This document shows positions 45,150 through 53,973 of a stretch of DNA of 64,000 nt, piece by piece. Below the pieces are notes generated by a model. It searched no databases and had not been told where the DNA came from. It worked only from the letters and a program-made list of their open reading frames with translations. The DNA comes from Acholeplasmataceae bacterium (GTDB lineage Bacteria > Bacillota_I > Bacilli_A > Acholeplasmatales > Acholeplasmataceae). Position 1 is the stretch's first letter; each line of letters opens with the position of its first letter. The stretch lies in the NCBI GenBank assembly GCA_030603805.1, contig JAUVXD010000002.1:62001-126000 (forward strand). Reading direction: 5' to 3'. The position numbers and the translations under genes were made by a program.

Positions 45150-46983
45150 CAGGGTCACCTGCCTTCAGTAACGCTTCGAACTCGTGTTCGAGCTTGCCTT
45201 GGATATCCCATAATTTCTTATACAAGCCTTCTTGCTTGGATAAAACATCATGCGTGCCAATCGCTTCAATATTGCCTTGATCTAAGACAATAATTTGATC
45301 AGCTTCCTTAGCGGTTGTAATACGATGTGTAATGATAATGGTGGTATGCTTATACGTTTTATTAAGGAGTGCCTCGCGGATCATGAGATCTGTTTTCGTA
45401 TCAACTGCACTTAATGCATCATCAAAAATGAGAATTGGCTTATCTGCAACTAAGACTCGTGCAATCGCAACTCTTTGTTTTTGCCCACCTGATAATGTTG
45501 TGCCTTTTTCACCAACAATGGTTTCATAGCCTTGTTTAAAGGTTTTAATGTCTTTTTCTAATGCTGCTGTTTGTGCAGCGACATAAACACGATCTTTATC
45601 CACATTTTTATGGGCAATCGCGATATTCTCAAACACTGTTTTCGAATAAAGGAATGGATCTTGTAAGACCACACCAATCTGATTTCTAATATGCTTTTTC
45701 TTAATGTCTTTTAAAGATGTGCCATCAATTAAGATATCACCGTCTAAATACTCATACATACGAAGTAATAAATTAATAATCGTTGATTTACCTGATCCAG
45801 TTCTACCGATAATGGCGACTGTTTGACCGGCTTTGATTTTAAAACTCACACTTTTTAATAAATGTTCATTGGTATCAGAAAACTTAAAGGATACGTTCTT
45901 AAACTCAATACCACCTTTAATGGTTGGCTCTAGAGTACCATCACTTAGGTATTCGGATGGTTTATCTAAGATTTCATTAATACGATCGGATGCGACAAGT
46001 GCTTTACCAAAATCATTGATGATTCTACCTAAACCACGAATCGGCCAAATAAGCATACCAACTAAAGCTACTGATGCAACAACGCCAGCAGCATCCATCG
46101 TATTGTTTTGAATGGCATAAAAACCAATCGCTATAATGATTAAATACTGCCCAATCCCGATGAAGTCCATCACACCCCAATAAATCGCAACGATTTTATT
46201 CGCGCGCTTGAGTGCATCACGGTACTCACTATTTTTGGTTTCCATTTTCTTAATTTCGTAAGCTTCATTTGCAAAAGCTCTCACAACACGTGCACCAGAT
46301 AAGTTTTCTTGAACGACAGTCATCATCTTCGATTCTGTTTTTTCTATATCATCAAAGATTTTTTCAATCTTAACGAAATAGATGGTTGAAGAAATACCAA
46401 TAAATGGGACAATGGCGAGCGTAATATAAACCATGGTTGGATTAATTAATATTAGTTGATACGCACCAAAAAAGAGTGTCGCAACCAAATGTACGACATC
46501 AAGCATTCTGCCCGATAAGAAGTTTGTTGTGGTTTCAACATCGGATGTAACTCTTTGGATTAAATCGCCACTATCTGATTTGTTATGAAATTCATAGTTT
46601 AAATCTTGAATGTGTTGATATAAACGAATCCGCATCTTTTCAGATACACGTTCTTGAAGATCACCTTTAAGCCACATTTCAACAAATCTCAGTGAAAATC
46701 TAAAGAGTTGAAGCACCATCAGTGAAATGGCAACTCTAAAAACAATCCCCATGACTTCATCATCAGATTGAAAGAAATTGATGAGAAACTGTGGCAAATT
46801 GACTTGCCCAACAGAGACATTGCCAGGTGCAATGCCTGGAACTTCTAAGAGTGTCTTGATTAAAAATTGTGTGAATAAGGGAACATTTGAGTAAGTCCAT
46901 TGGTGAAAGGCTGTGAGAAATGCAGCCACCAGAAAGAGTACAGAAAAGCCCTTTGCTAAGTTGAATAATTTGATTGTTCGCAT
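45136..46983 (-). CDS. ABC exporter half-transporter, subunit A (degenerate Walker B)
   Basis: 615 residues: six membrane helices (~15-330), then an ATPase domain with Walker A GRTGSGKST, Q-loop VLQDPFLY, canonical signature LSGGQ, H-loop THRITT, and Walker B ILIFDDALSAVD. Asp replaces the catalytic Glu of Walker B. In a heterodimer its Walker A/B face the partner's signature, which is also altered (LSVGQ), so both changes fall in the same composite ATP site. That matches the asymmetric exporters with one non-hydrolysing site. ATG 46983 follows AAGGAGG. A strong promoter lies 25-53 nt upstream, and the XRE-type regulator gene lies just beyond that. Confidence 0.92.
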   Translation of the reverse strand: MRTIKLFNLAKGFSVLFLVAAFLTAFHQWTYSNVPLFTQFLIKTLLEVPGIAPGNVSVGQVNLPQFLINFFQSDDEVMGIVFRVAISLMVLQLFRFSLRFVEMWLKGDLQERVSEKMRIRLYQHIQDLNYEFHNKSDSGDLIQRVTSDVETTTNFLSGRMLDVVHLVATLFFGAYQLILINPTMVYITLAIVPFIGISSTIYFVKIEKIFDDIEKTESKMMTVVQENLSGARVVRAFANEAYEIKKMETKNSEYRDALKRANKIVAIYWGVMDFIGIGQYLIIIAIGFYAIQNNTMDAAGVVASVALVGMLIWPIRGLGRIINDFGKALVASDRINEILDKPSEYLSDGTLEPTIKGGIEFKNVSFKFSDTNEHLLKSVSFKIKAGQTVAIIGRTGSGKSTIINLLLRMYEYLDGDILIDGTSLKDIKKKHIRNQIGVVLQDPFLYSKTVFENIAIAHKNVDKDRVYVAAQTAALEKDIKTFKQGYETIVGEKGTTLSGGQKQRVAIARVLVADKPILIFDDALSAVDTKTDLMIREALLNKTYKHTTIIITHRITTAKEADQIIVLDQGNIEAIGTHDVLSKQEGLYKKLWDIQGKLEHEFEALLKAGDPDVSR

Positions 46984-47007
46984 GTCGTTCCCTCCTTAGC
47001 CAAAAAC

Positions 47008-47036
47008 AGTATATAAGAAAAATGATTTTTAGTCAA
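47008..47036 (-). promoter_or_regulatory. Promoter of the ABC exporter operon
   Basis: Minus strand TTGACT (47031-47036), exact 17-nt spacer, TATACT (47008-47013). It sits ~25 nt upstream of the ATG at 46983, in the 136-nt gap after the regulator gene. The remainder of that gap holds the regulator's terminator. Confidence 0.8.
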
Positions 47037-47075
47037 TTTTTCGAGATGAAATGCATGAATCCGTGGACGAAAAGT

Positions 47076-47106
47076 AAAAAGATTAAGAAAAAAGTCCTTA
47101 ATCTTT
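47076..47106 (-). terminator. Terminator after the XRE-type regulator gene
   Basis: Perfect 10-bp stem AAAGATTAAG (47078-47087) / CTTAATCTTT (47097-47106) with a 9-nt loop. On the minus strand it is followed by TTTTTAC. It separates the regulator from the exporter operon. Confidence 0.8.
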
Positions 47107-47119
47107 GAAAATCACGCCA

Positions 47120-48358
47120 TCATGCCATTTTCAATGCCTTAATTTTGGGCATCAACTCAGTAATGGTTTGATTGGCTTCTTTATAATATTGGAATGATGA
47201 AAATAAGGATTGTGTATCATACATTAAGTATTCCAAAACATCCATATGATCTGTCAAATGATTTAATCCGATGACTTCATGTCTTAAATAATGAATGATT
47301 TGACTTTTTTCAAAGGTGTATTTATATAAGAGATGTTTGATTAATTTATTTAATGCCTCTGATGTGAGACTGCTTGAAGGTATAGACTCAATGGTTTTAA
47401 GGATAGTTTCTTTTTGTTCAAGTGCATCTAAAGCAAGTAACTGATAAATCTTGATTTCGGGATGAAAATTCTTTTCTTTAGCTGCAAGTTCACATGCCAT
47501 CTCATAAGATTGGTGATGATAATGGCTTTTAATCAGTGAAATTAATTTTTCAGTGTTGCTTAGTTTTTTAATGTGAGAGATTTTTCTTTTTAAGATTTCA
47601 GGCCTGACAAACTCCGATTCAAACTCAATCGATTTTCTCTTAATATCTTCAAATAAATGCATATGATAGTTGTTCATAGTTGTCGAAATGAATTTATGGT
47701 AATCATTTAACACGGTTTCAAAATGTTTGAGTTTAAAGGCTATTTTAATGCGAATACTTTGAATAAGTAAGTTAATCATTTCTGGAACGTCTTCGATTTG
47801 AATCGCTATCTTAGTGATTTCAAAGGCATCTTGATAGCGTTCCTTGTGATAAAGCATTTCTGCAATCATTAAGATGATCAAGGAAAATTCTAAGTCCGAT
47901 AAAACAGTCATCAGTGATTTGATGTCATCATAGATCATTTGAGTTTTTTGATATTCTTTTCTTGTAAAGTGATACCCCATTCGTAACAACAATGCTTGGT
48001 GATCGATACGGTCATGATATGAACTATCTAAATCAATTTCAAAGACATCATGATGAAAAAGTGATTCTAAAAGATGATTTAAATCCTTTTGGTACGAAGG
48101 ATCTGGGCTTGCATAGTCCTCTTTAATACTAAATCTTTCCAAAAGTTTTTCTAAGAATTGTTCATTACATTCGATTTGATTGTTTTCTAACTTAGATAGA
48201 TAAGAGACTGAGCAAATGCCTTCAGAACCTTCCTCAAGTGTCATTTTAAGCTCTTTTCTTCGCATTTTGATTGCAGAACCTATCGGTTTGGCTTCATAAA
48301 CTAAGTCTTCTTTCCTTCGTGCAGCATACTTTTTAAACTGTCTGACATTAAATTCCAT
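47120..48358 (-). CDS. XRE-type HTH regulator with TPR-like C-terminal region
   Basis: 412 residues. A helix-turn-helix spans ~26-78: IGSAIKMRRKELKMTLEEGSEG, then SYLSKLENNQIECNEQFLEKLLERF, the pattern of XRE/Cro domains. The remaining ~330 residues are all-helical and resemble the TPR sensor regions of Rgg/PlcR/ComR-type Firmicute regulators, which often bind short peptides. No peptide pheromone gene is evident nearby. The start follows GGAGGGAAC. The gene lies upstream of, and codirectional with, the ABC exporter operon but has its own terminator. Regulation of the exporter is therefore plausible by position, not shown. Confidence 0.8.
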   Translation of the reverse strand: MEFNVRQFKKYAARRKEDLVYEAKPIGSAIKMRRKELKMTLEEGSEGICSVSYLSKLENNQIECNEQFLEKLLERFSIKEDYASPDPSYQKDLNHLLESLFHHDVFEIDLDSSYHDRIDHQALLLRMGYHFTRKEYQKTQMIYDDIKSLMTVLSDLEFSLIILMIAEMLYHKERYQDAFEITKIAIQIEDVPEMINLLIQSIRIKIAFKLKHFETVLNDYHKFISTTMNNYHMHLFEDIKRKSIEFESEFVRPEILKRKISHIKKLSNTEKLISLIKSHYHHQSYEMACELAAKEKNFHPEIKIYQLLALDALEQKETILKTIESIPSSSLTSEALNKLIKHLLYKYTFEKSQIIHYLRHEVIGLNHLTDHMDVLEYLMYDTQSLFSSFQYYKEANQTITELMPKIKALKMA

Positions 48359-48430
48359 GTTCCCTCCAAGACGTATTTATTTTTGATATAATTTTTGCAC
48401 AGTAAGGCCCATTTAATCAAAATAAATTAT

Positions 48431-48456
48431 AAAAAACAAGACCTCATAGAGGTCTT
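48431..48456 (-). terminator. Terminator of the recG-nth operon
   Basis: 8-bp perfect stem AAGACCTC (48438-48445) / GAGGTCTT (48449-48456) with a 3-nt loop. It overlaps the nth stop codon and is followed on the minus strand by GTTTTTTA. Confidence 0.88.
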
Positions 48457-49087
48457 AGCTTGTTGTTTTATTGGGATATTGACATAAATCATAAAGTGGG
48501 CATGAAAAACATTTAGGTTTTTTTGCTAAACAATGATATCTTCCAAAAAATATAAGCTGATGATGTAACTGCTGCCACCTAGATTTTGGAAATTTTTTCA
48601 TCAGTTTTTGTTCGATTTCTAAGACACTATCCTTTAAGTCTGCAAGTCCTAAACGAACAGATACTCTTGCGACATGCGTATCAACTGCAATTGCAGGAAC
48701 ACCAAAGGCATTAGATAATACAACATTCGCTGTTTTTCTACCGACTCCAGGAAGTGATTCAAGTGCTTCTCTTTCTTGAGGGACTTGATCTTGATAATTT
48801 CTATGAATTTGATCTGCGAGCATGATGATATTTTTTGCTTTATTTCGATAAAGCCCAATTGTTTGAATGAAAGACTCAACATCTTTTAAGTTAGCTTCTG
48901 CTAATGCTTTGGGTGTTTTGTATGCTTCAAAAAGTTTGGGTGTGACCTTATTGACTGCAACATCAGTCGTTTGTGCAGATAAGACAACAGCAACCAAAAG
49001 TTCAAAGTCATTGTTGTGCGTAAGTTCGACATGAGCATCAGGAAACATTTGGTCTAACGCATTTAAAATAATCGTTTCTTTTTTCAT
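48455..49087 (-). CDS. nth: Endonuclease III (DNA glycosylase/AP lyase)
   Basis: Base-excision repair enzyme that removes oxidised pyrimidines and nicks abasic sites. The 210 residues match the usual ~211. Visible signatures: helix-hairpin-helix LPGVGRKTANVVL with catalytic Lys, VDTHVARV with catalytic Asp, and the C-terminal iron-sulphur cluster C-x6-C-x2-C-x5-C (CLAKKPKCFSCPLYDLC). Its ATG overlaps the stop of the dnaD-like gene by 4 nt (ATGA). A dnaD-nth pair is common in Firmicutes, so the neighbourhood supports both calls. Confidence 0.97.
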   Translation of the reverse strand: MKKETIILNALDQMFPDAHVELTHNNDFELLVAVVLSAQTTDVAVNKVTPKLFEAYKTPKALAEANLKDVESFIQTIGLYRNKAKNIIMLADQIHRNYQDQVPQEREALESLPGVGRKTANVVLSNAFGVPAIAVDTHVARVSVRLGLADLKDSVLEIEQKLMKKFPKSRWQQLHHQLIFFGRYHCLAKKPKCFSCPLYDLCQYPNKTTS

Positions 49088-49698
49088 TTCATACTCTTGA
49101 AGAGTTCATCTAATGCTTGATCGACGTCTTGATCAATTAAAATCTTTTCAGGAATAATTTGATTTAAAAGTCGTTCAACATATTTAATGCTCATACGTTC
49201 TGATGCTTGTTTGCAGGCGTTGATGATTTGATCATGTGTGAAGGCTTTGTCATCGTACCATCTTCTAATGTTTTCAAGTTCATAAGGGAGTAAACCTCTA
49301 CCTAAACCTTGTTCGATTAAGGTGATGGTATCAGCAATTTCTGATTGTTGAGCTGCTCTTGTTTCATCTAAATCATCTTGTATAAAAAGAGATTCAATCT
49401 TCTTAAATGTTTGATCTAAATTAAAGATTTCTCTTTGCTTGCCATCTTTAGATTCTAACTCAATGGTTAAAAACCCTTTATCCATTAAAGATTCTACGGC
49501 TTTTCCAATCTCTTCTGTAGAAAGTTCAACACGTTTTGCAATTGAGGCTGTTGAAAAATTCTTTCGTTTTTTATAGATCGAAAAAAGAGCAAGCAAAACA
49601 GACATCTCTTGCATGGTAAGTTTGAGTCTTTTATACTCCTTGATTAAGATACGTTCGATGGAAAGATCAAAATCCTCAAACAGCTTCTTTAAGATCAT
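49084..49698 (-). CDS. DnaD-like replication protein
   Basis: 204 residues from ATG 49698 (MILKKLFEDF), which has GAAGGG upstream; a longer frame to 49770 lies inside rnc. An N-terminal winged-helix-like part (~25-95, STASIAKRVELSTEEIGKAVESL) is followed by a DnaB_2/DnaD C-terminal domain (~120-190) with YELENIRRWYDDKAFTHDQIINAC. This resembles the YxxxIxxWxxxxxxxxxI pattern of DnaD proteins that help load the replicative helicase. It overlaps the end of rnc by 23 nt and nth by 4 nt. Confidence 0.85.
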   Translation of the reverse strand: MILKKLFEDFDLSIERILIKEYKRLKLTMQEMSVLLALFSIYKKRKNFSTASIAKRVELSTEEIGKAVESLMDKGFLTIELESKDGKQREIFNLDQTFKKIESLFIQDDLDETRAAQQSEIADTITLIEQGLGRGLLPYELENIRRWYDDKAFTHDQIINACKQASERMSIKYVERLLNQIIPEKILIDQDVDQALDELFKSMK

Positions 49699-50350
49699 AG
49701 TTTCCCTTCTTGAGTGCATCATGCGCAGCATTTTGTTCTGCTTCTTTTTTTGTTTTTCCAGTTCCAACACCCAGTGTGATGATATTATCCAGTCTTACTG
49801 CAGCCTCAAAAGCTTTATCATGCGAAGGACCAGATTCCTTAATGATATGATAACTGATATTTCTTTTATCCCCACTTTGAATATATTCTTGAAGGGTTGA
49901 TTTGTAGTCTTTAATTTTCCAAACATGGTTTAAATGAGGGACTACAATCTTATTAAATAGCTTTTTAGCTTCTCTAAATCCTAGATCGAGATAGGTTGCA
50001 CCAAAAATAGCTTCAAAAGCATCTGCAATCATAGCAGCATTGGCGCCTTTAGCAGCTTCGCCTTTACCTAATTTTAAAAAATCTTTAAGTTTTATTTTTG
50101 AAGCATAAATCGATAACGCTTCCTCGCAGACAGCTTGGGCTCTGCGTTTGGTCATCGTGCCTTCATCTGCTAAATCCTCACGATAAAGATAATCACTCAT
50201 GAGTAGTTCAATGACAGCATCACCAAGAAATTCAAGTTTTTCATTCTTTTCAGTATGATTTTCATTGGCATAAGATGAATGTGTGAGTGCTGTTTCATAA
50301 AGGGATTCATCTTTATAGGGGAGATTTAGCATCTCCAATAGTTCTTTCAT
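49676..50350 (-). CDS. rnc: Ribonuclease III
   Basis: Double-strand RNA endonuclease for rRNA and mRNA processing. The 224 residues match the family. The RNase III domain carries the signature NEKLEFLGDAVIELL (metal-binding Glu/Asp) and a second acidic site in DAFEAIFGATYLD. A double-stranded-RNA-binding domain follows (~150-220, ISYHIIKESGPSHDKAFEAAV ... KKEAEQNAAHDAL). The start overlaps the plsX stop by 4 nt. In many Firmicutes the order is recG-plsX-fab genes-acpP-rnc; here the fab and acpP genes are absent between plsX and rnc. Confidence 0.97.
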   Translation of the reverse strand: MKELLEMLNLPYKDESLYETALTHSSYANENHTEKNEKLEFLGDAVIELLMSDYLYREDLADEGTMTKRRAQAVCEEALSIYASKIKLKDFLKLGKGEAAKGANAAMIADAFEAIFGATYLDLGFREAKKLFNKIVVPHLNHVWKIKDYKSTLQEYIQSGDKRNISYHIIKESGPSHDKAFEAAVRLDNIITLGVGTGKTKKEAEQNAAHDALKKGNYDLKEAV

Positions 50351-51354
50351 TCGCCTTGGTCTTCCTTCTTTGAGAGTGCTTCTGAGACGAGCTCAATGAC
50401 ATGGGCTTCAACCATTTCTTTCGCTTGACGAATCGCATTAAAGAAACCATATGATTTTGAAGCGCCTTGTGCTTTAATCACGACACTATTAAACCCCATG
50501 AGTAATGCACCACCAATTTCAGATGCATCTAATGATTTTTTAAATCGTTTGAGCGCTTTTCTCATGAAGAGTGCACCAATGATAGCAAAAATCGAGGACT
50601 TAATTTCACGTTTTAAAACTTGACCTAATCCTTTAGCTGTTCCTTCCATTGTTTTCATGACGATGTTTGCAGTAAAACCATCAGAAACTAAAATATCCGC
50701 TTCTGTGGTGAAAACTTCCTTAGGTTCTAAATTGCCATAAAAATTAATATCTGGATGAGCTTTTAAGAGTTTAAAAGTCTCTTTATCTTCTTCTCTACCC
50801 TTACCTTCTTCAGTTCCAATATTAATTAAGGCAACTGTAGGTTTATCTCTTTTTAAGACTTTTTCTGCCATGATGGTTGCGTAAACTGCAAAATCAACCA
50901 AATGTTCAGGCTTAAAATCAACGTTTGCACCAGAATCCATTAAGATTCTACCCCTTTGATCATATGATGGGATAATCGGTGCAATTGCAACTCTCTTCAT
51001 GGCTGGCATTTTTCTAATGATAAAATGTCCTCCAACCACTAGGGCTTGCGTAGGTCCTGCACTAATGATGGCATCTGCATGACCATCTTTAACGTATTGC
51101 ATGGCCATAAACATCGACATCTCTTTATTGGATCGATATTGTCTAATGGGATCTTTTTCGCCCATTTCAAGATAATGGGGTGTATGAACGATTTTTAATC
51201 TCTGGTGTTGCTTTAAAAAAGGTGCCATTTTGGTTTCATCACCAAAAAGCGTGATTTCAATGTTGTCAAATTTTTCTAAGGCCAGTAATGTGCCTGATAC
51301 GATGGGTTCTGGTGCGTAGTCGCCACCCATACCATCAACTGCTAAGCGAATCAT
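50347..51354 (-). CDS. plsX: Phosphate acyltransferase PlsX
   Basis: Converts acyl-ACP to acyl-phosphate for the PlsX/PlsY route to lysophosphatidic acid; peripheral membrane enzyme. The 335 residues match. Signatures: AVDGMGGDYAPEPIV at the N-terminus, QALVVGGHFIIRKMPAMKRVAIAPIIP and MDSGANVDFKPEHLV, with DGFTANIVMKTMEGTAKGL late. It lies 30 nt after recG and overlaps rnc by 4 nt. Confidence 0.97.
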   Translation of the reverse strand: MIRLAVDGMGGDYAPEPIVSGTLLALEKFDNIEITLFGDETKMAPFLKQHQRLKIVHTPHYLEMGEKDPIRQYRSNKEMSMFMAMQYVKDGHADAIISAGPTQALVVGGHFIIRKMPAMKRVAIAPIIPSYDQRGRILMDSGANVDFKPEHLVDFAVYATIMAEKVLKRDKPTVALINIGTEEGKGREEDKETFKLLKAHPDINFYGNLEPKEVFTTEADILVSDGFTANIVMKTMEGTAKGLGQVLKREIKSSIFAIIGALFMRKALKRFKKSLDASEIGGALLMGFNSVVIKAQGASKSYGFFNAIRQAKEMVEAHVIELVSEALSKKEDQGE

Positions 51355-51384
51355 GATATCCCTTCTTTCATGTGATTAATTATA

Positions 51385-53349
51385 TCATATTTTCATGGTG
51401 TCCGTCATGAACTTGTTTAAATAACGATAATCTGGATGAGTCTTAAAATCTGGTTTTGAAATGAGTGTTTCTGCATCTTTTTGAGCTTCAAGCAAAATCT
51501 TTTCATCCGTTAGAAGGCTTAGAAACTTAAAATCAATGTATCCACTTTGAAGCGATCCTAAAAAATCTCCGGGTCCTCTTTCAATTAAATCATACTCTGC
51601 AAGCTTAAATCCATCATCTGTTTTAGATAAAGTTTCTAATCGTTCTATATCCTCTTTTTCAGAAATGAGATAACAAAATGAAGGGAGATTCCCCCTTCCA
51701 ACTCTACCTCTGAGTTGGTGGAGTTGGGATAATCCAAATGATTCGGCTGAGTAAATGCCCATGAGTGTTGCTGTTGGAATATCGATACCCACTTCAATCA
51801 TCGTGGTTGCAATCATAATTGAACCTGGTGTGTAGATGAAGTGATCCATCATACGATCTTTTTCTTCTTGCGTAAGTTTCCCATGGAGCACAAAGATAGG
51901 CACCTTAAATTCTGCACTAATTGATTCATAAACAGTTTCAATGTTATCAGATACTTTTGATGATGTAATTGCAGGAACAACCAAAAAGATATGTTCTTTT
52001 CTAATGATTGCCGAATACATCATATCATACATTTCTGAGATGGTTGGTTTAGTGATATATCTTGTTTGAATGACTTGTCTAGATTTGGGCTTTTCTCTAA
52101 TAATTGAAACGTGTTGATTACCGTACTCAATTAAAGCCAAAGTTCTTGGAATGGGAGTTGCAGTCAAATAGAGAACATCTTTTGAACTCGATTTTAAAAT
52201 CAATTCTTCTCTTGTTTTTACACCAAATTTGTGTTGCTCATCAATGACGATAAAGCCTAATTTTGCAAACTTAACATCCTCTTCAATCAGCGCATGAGTG
52301 CCAATGACTAAATCAATTTCATGGTGTTCAATCTGTTTTTTTAATGTTTCCTTATCTTTTGTTTTACCCGTTAATAAAGCGATTCTCACATCTTTAAGCA
52401 TCATGGTAAATGTTTGAAAGTGCTGTTTAGCAAGAAGTTCAGTAGGAGCCATAAAGGAAACCTGCTCACCAGCTGTAATAATGGCTAAAATGGCAATCAT
52501 CGAAACCATCGTTTTTCCTGAACCTACATCGCCTTGAATCAAGCGATAGGTCGAATGATTTTTCTTAAAGTCTCGAAAAATATCGTTGACTGCATTTTTT
52601 TGATCACTTGTGAGTTCATAAGGAATCGTTTGAATGAAATCCTTAACCTTTTGAATATCATAAGCTTTTGGGGGTCTTTCGTGAAACTTTGGTTGTTTAG
52701 AAATGAGCTTAAGTTGTAGGAAAAATGCTTCCTCATATTTAAGTCTTTGTCGCGCTTTTTCGATATCACTAAAGTCTTTAGGTAAATGAAGCATGTGGTA
52801 TGCATCTTTTCGAGACATCCAATTTTTAGATGTCACGATTTCCTTAGGTAGAGTTTCATAGATGCTCACTAATTGCTCATCAAACACTGTCTTAACGATG
52901 TTTGATACTGATTTATCATGAAGATTTTCAATACCATAAATCGGTTTAATTTCAGTCTGTTTTTCTGATAAAGTAACTGAGGATGCATTGATACTTTCGC
53001 GATATAAATCATAAGTTCCTTTTAGAATAATTTCATCATGTAGATTGATTTGTTTTAAGAGATAACCCCTACCAAAGACGACTACATCAAGTAGTTGATG
53101 AAACACCTTAACACGAAAGATAATACGCTCAGTTTTTCCACCACGAATCATTCTAAGTGGGGTTTCCACTTTGGTTTTTAATGTGATACTTTGTTTATGA
53201 TGAAGTTCATCAATTGAGGTAATAGAGAAATCTTCATAGGTTTTAGGGACGTGTAAAACAAGGTCATAAGTTGACCATATGCCGTGATTTCTAAAATATT
53301 TTATATTTTGTGGTCCAACGCCTTTAACGTCTTCTAACTTGATTTCCAA
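51385..53349 (-). CDS. recG: ATP-dependent DNA helicase RecG
   Basis: Branch-migrating helicase that remodels stalled replication forks. I start it at TTG 53349 (MEIKLEDVKGVGPQNIKYF), because AGGTGATAAT lies directly upstream; the longer reading to 53391 passes through that SD and the -10 region. Length 654, close to the usual ~680. Wedge/OB domain ~1-200, then SF2 motifs: GDVGSGKTMV (Walker A), VIDEQHKFG (a DExH box variant, DEQH), TATPIPRTL (motif III), QLRGRVGRG (motif VI). A perfect TATAAT (plus 53366-53371) precedes it with no clear -35. It shares a ~165-nt divergent region with hsp20. Confidence 0.96.
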   Translation of the reverse strand: MEIKLEDVKGVGPQNIKYFRNHGIWSTYDLVLHVPKTYEDFSITSIDELHHKQSITLKTKVETPLRMIRGGKTERIIFRVKVFHQLLDVVVFGRGYLLKQINLHDEIILKGTYDLYRESINASSVTLSEKQTEIKPIYGIENLHDKSVSNIVKTVFDEQLVSIYETLPKEIVTSKNWMSRKDAYHMLHLPKDFSDIEKARQRLKYEEAFFLQLKLISKQPKFHERPPKAYDIQKVKDFIQTIPYELTSDQKNAVNDIFRDFKKNHSTYRLIQGDVGSGKTMVSMIAILAIITAGEQVSFMAPTELLAKQHFQTFTMMLKDVRIALLTGKTKDKETLKKQIEHHEIDLVIGTHALIEEDVKFAKLGFIVIDEQHKFGVKTREELILKSSSKDVLYLTATPIPRTLALIEYGNQHVSIIREKPKSRQVIQTRYITKPTISEMYDMMYSAIIRKEHIFLVVPAITSSKVSDNIETVYESISAEFKVPIFVLHGKLTQEEKDRMMDHFIYTPGSIMIATTMIEVGIDIPTATLMGIYSAESFGLSQLHQLRGRVGRGNLPSFCYLISEKEDIERLETLSKTDDGFKLAEYDLIERGPGDFLGSLQSGYIDFKFLSLLTDEKILLEAQKDAETLISKPDFKTHPDYRYLNKFMTDTMKI

Positions 53350-53418
53350 ATTATCACCTAGTTTTATTATATTACAAATCCGTAGATCCACACATAAATC
53401 TCATTTTTGTATCAAAAA

Positions 53419-53461
53419 TTGGCACTTAACTATTGACAGTGCCAATACTTTGTGATATGAT
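53419..53461 (+). promoter_or_regulatory. hsp20 promoter overlapped by a CIRCE-like (HrcA) operator
   Basis: TTGGCACTT (53419-53427), 9-nt spacer, CAGTGCCAA (53437-53445). This matches the CIRCE element TTAGCACTC-N9-GAGTGCTAA at 14 of 18 positions with the exact spacing. The right half-site overlaps the -35 TTGACA (53433-53438); the -10 TATGAT (53456-53461) follows at 17 nt. A repressor bound here would block RNA polymerase, the usual HrcA arrangement. HrcA itself is not in the window. Confidence 0.82.
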
Positions 53462-53466
53462 ATAAA

Positions 53467-53486
53467 TGAACTTATATATAAGTTCA
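53467..53486 (+). promoter_or_regulatory. Perfect 20-nt palindrome at the hsp20 transcription start
   Basis: TGAACTTATA followed by its exact reverse complement TATAAGTTCA, starting ~6 nt after the -10, at or next to the predicted transcription start. It could be a second operator, or a 5' hairpin protecting or thermally gating the mRNA. The SD AAAGGAAG and ATG 53515 follow. Confidence 0.6.
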
Positions 53487-53514
53487 AGAACAATTTGAAA
53501 GGAAGCGATGTTTT

Positions 53515-53925
53515 ATGTTGAGTTTACTCAAAAAGGACCGAGACTTCTTTGATAGCTTGTTCGATGAATTAAGAGCAACACCATTTGGCAATGATGTCTC
53601 CATGAGAACAGATATCAAAGAAAATGATCAAGGCTACGAATTAGCCATTGAAATGCCTGGTTTTGATAAACAAGATGTCAAAGTGAGCCTAAATGATGGA
53701 TATCTTTTAGTGGAAGCTGAAAGAAAAAATGAAACCAATCAAAATGACCCTAAAGGCAAATTCATTAAACGTGAACGTTATTATGGTGTCATGAGACGTA
53801 GTTTCTATGTAGGCGATGTTCACTTAGAAGATATTAAAGGTTCCTTTGATAAAGGGGTATTAACGATTGTTATCCCAAGGGAATCTAAGAAAATCGAAAC
53901 CAAAAAATACTTGGAACTTGAGTAA
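53515..53925 (+). CDS. Small heat-shock protein, Hsp20/alpha-crystallin family
   Basis: ATP-independent holdase chaperone of 136 residues. The alpha-crystallin domain spans ~30-125: YELAIEMPGFDKQDVKVSLNDGYLLVEAER, then RRSFYVG, and GVLTIVIPRE with the conserved G-V-L-T strand; a KKIE tail follows. The ATG at 53515 follows AAAGGAAG; an ATG at 53508 is out of frame. It stands alone, with a CIRCE-like operator and its own terminator, so heat-shock control by HrcA is likely. Confidence 0.96.
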   Translation: MLSLLKKDRDFFDSLFDELRATPFGNDVSMRTDIKENDQGYELAIEMPGFDKQDVKVSLNDGYLLVEAERKNETNQNDPKGKFIKRERYYGVMRRSFYVGDVHLEDIKGSFDKGVLTIVIPRESKKIETKKYLELE

Positions 53926-53927
53926 CA

Positions 53928-53958
53928 AAATCGGAGCCACAGTGGCTCCGATTTCTTT
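53928..53958. terminator. Bidirectional terminator between hsp20 and the metal ATPase gene
   Basis: Perfect 11-bp stem AAATCGGAGCC (53928-53938) / GGCTCCGATTT (53944-53954), 5-nt loop, T-rich flank on both strands. It lies 3 nt after the hsp20 stop and 15 nt from the convergent gene's stop. Confidence 0.9.
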
Positions 53959-53973
53959 ATCATATATCAAGTG

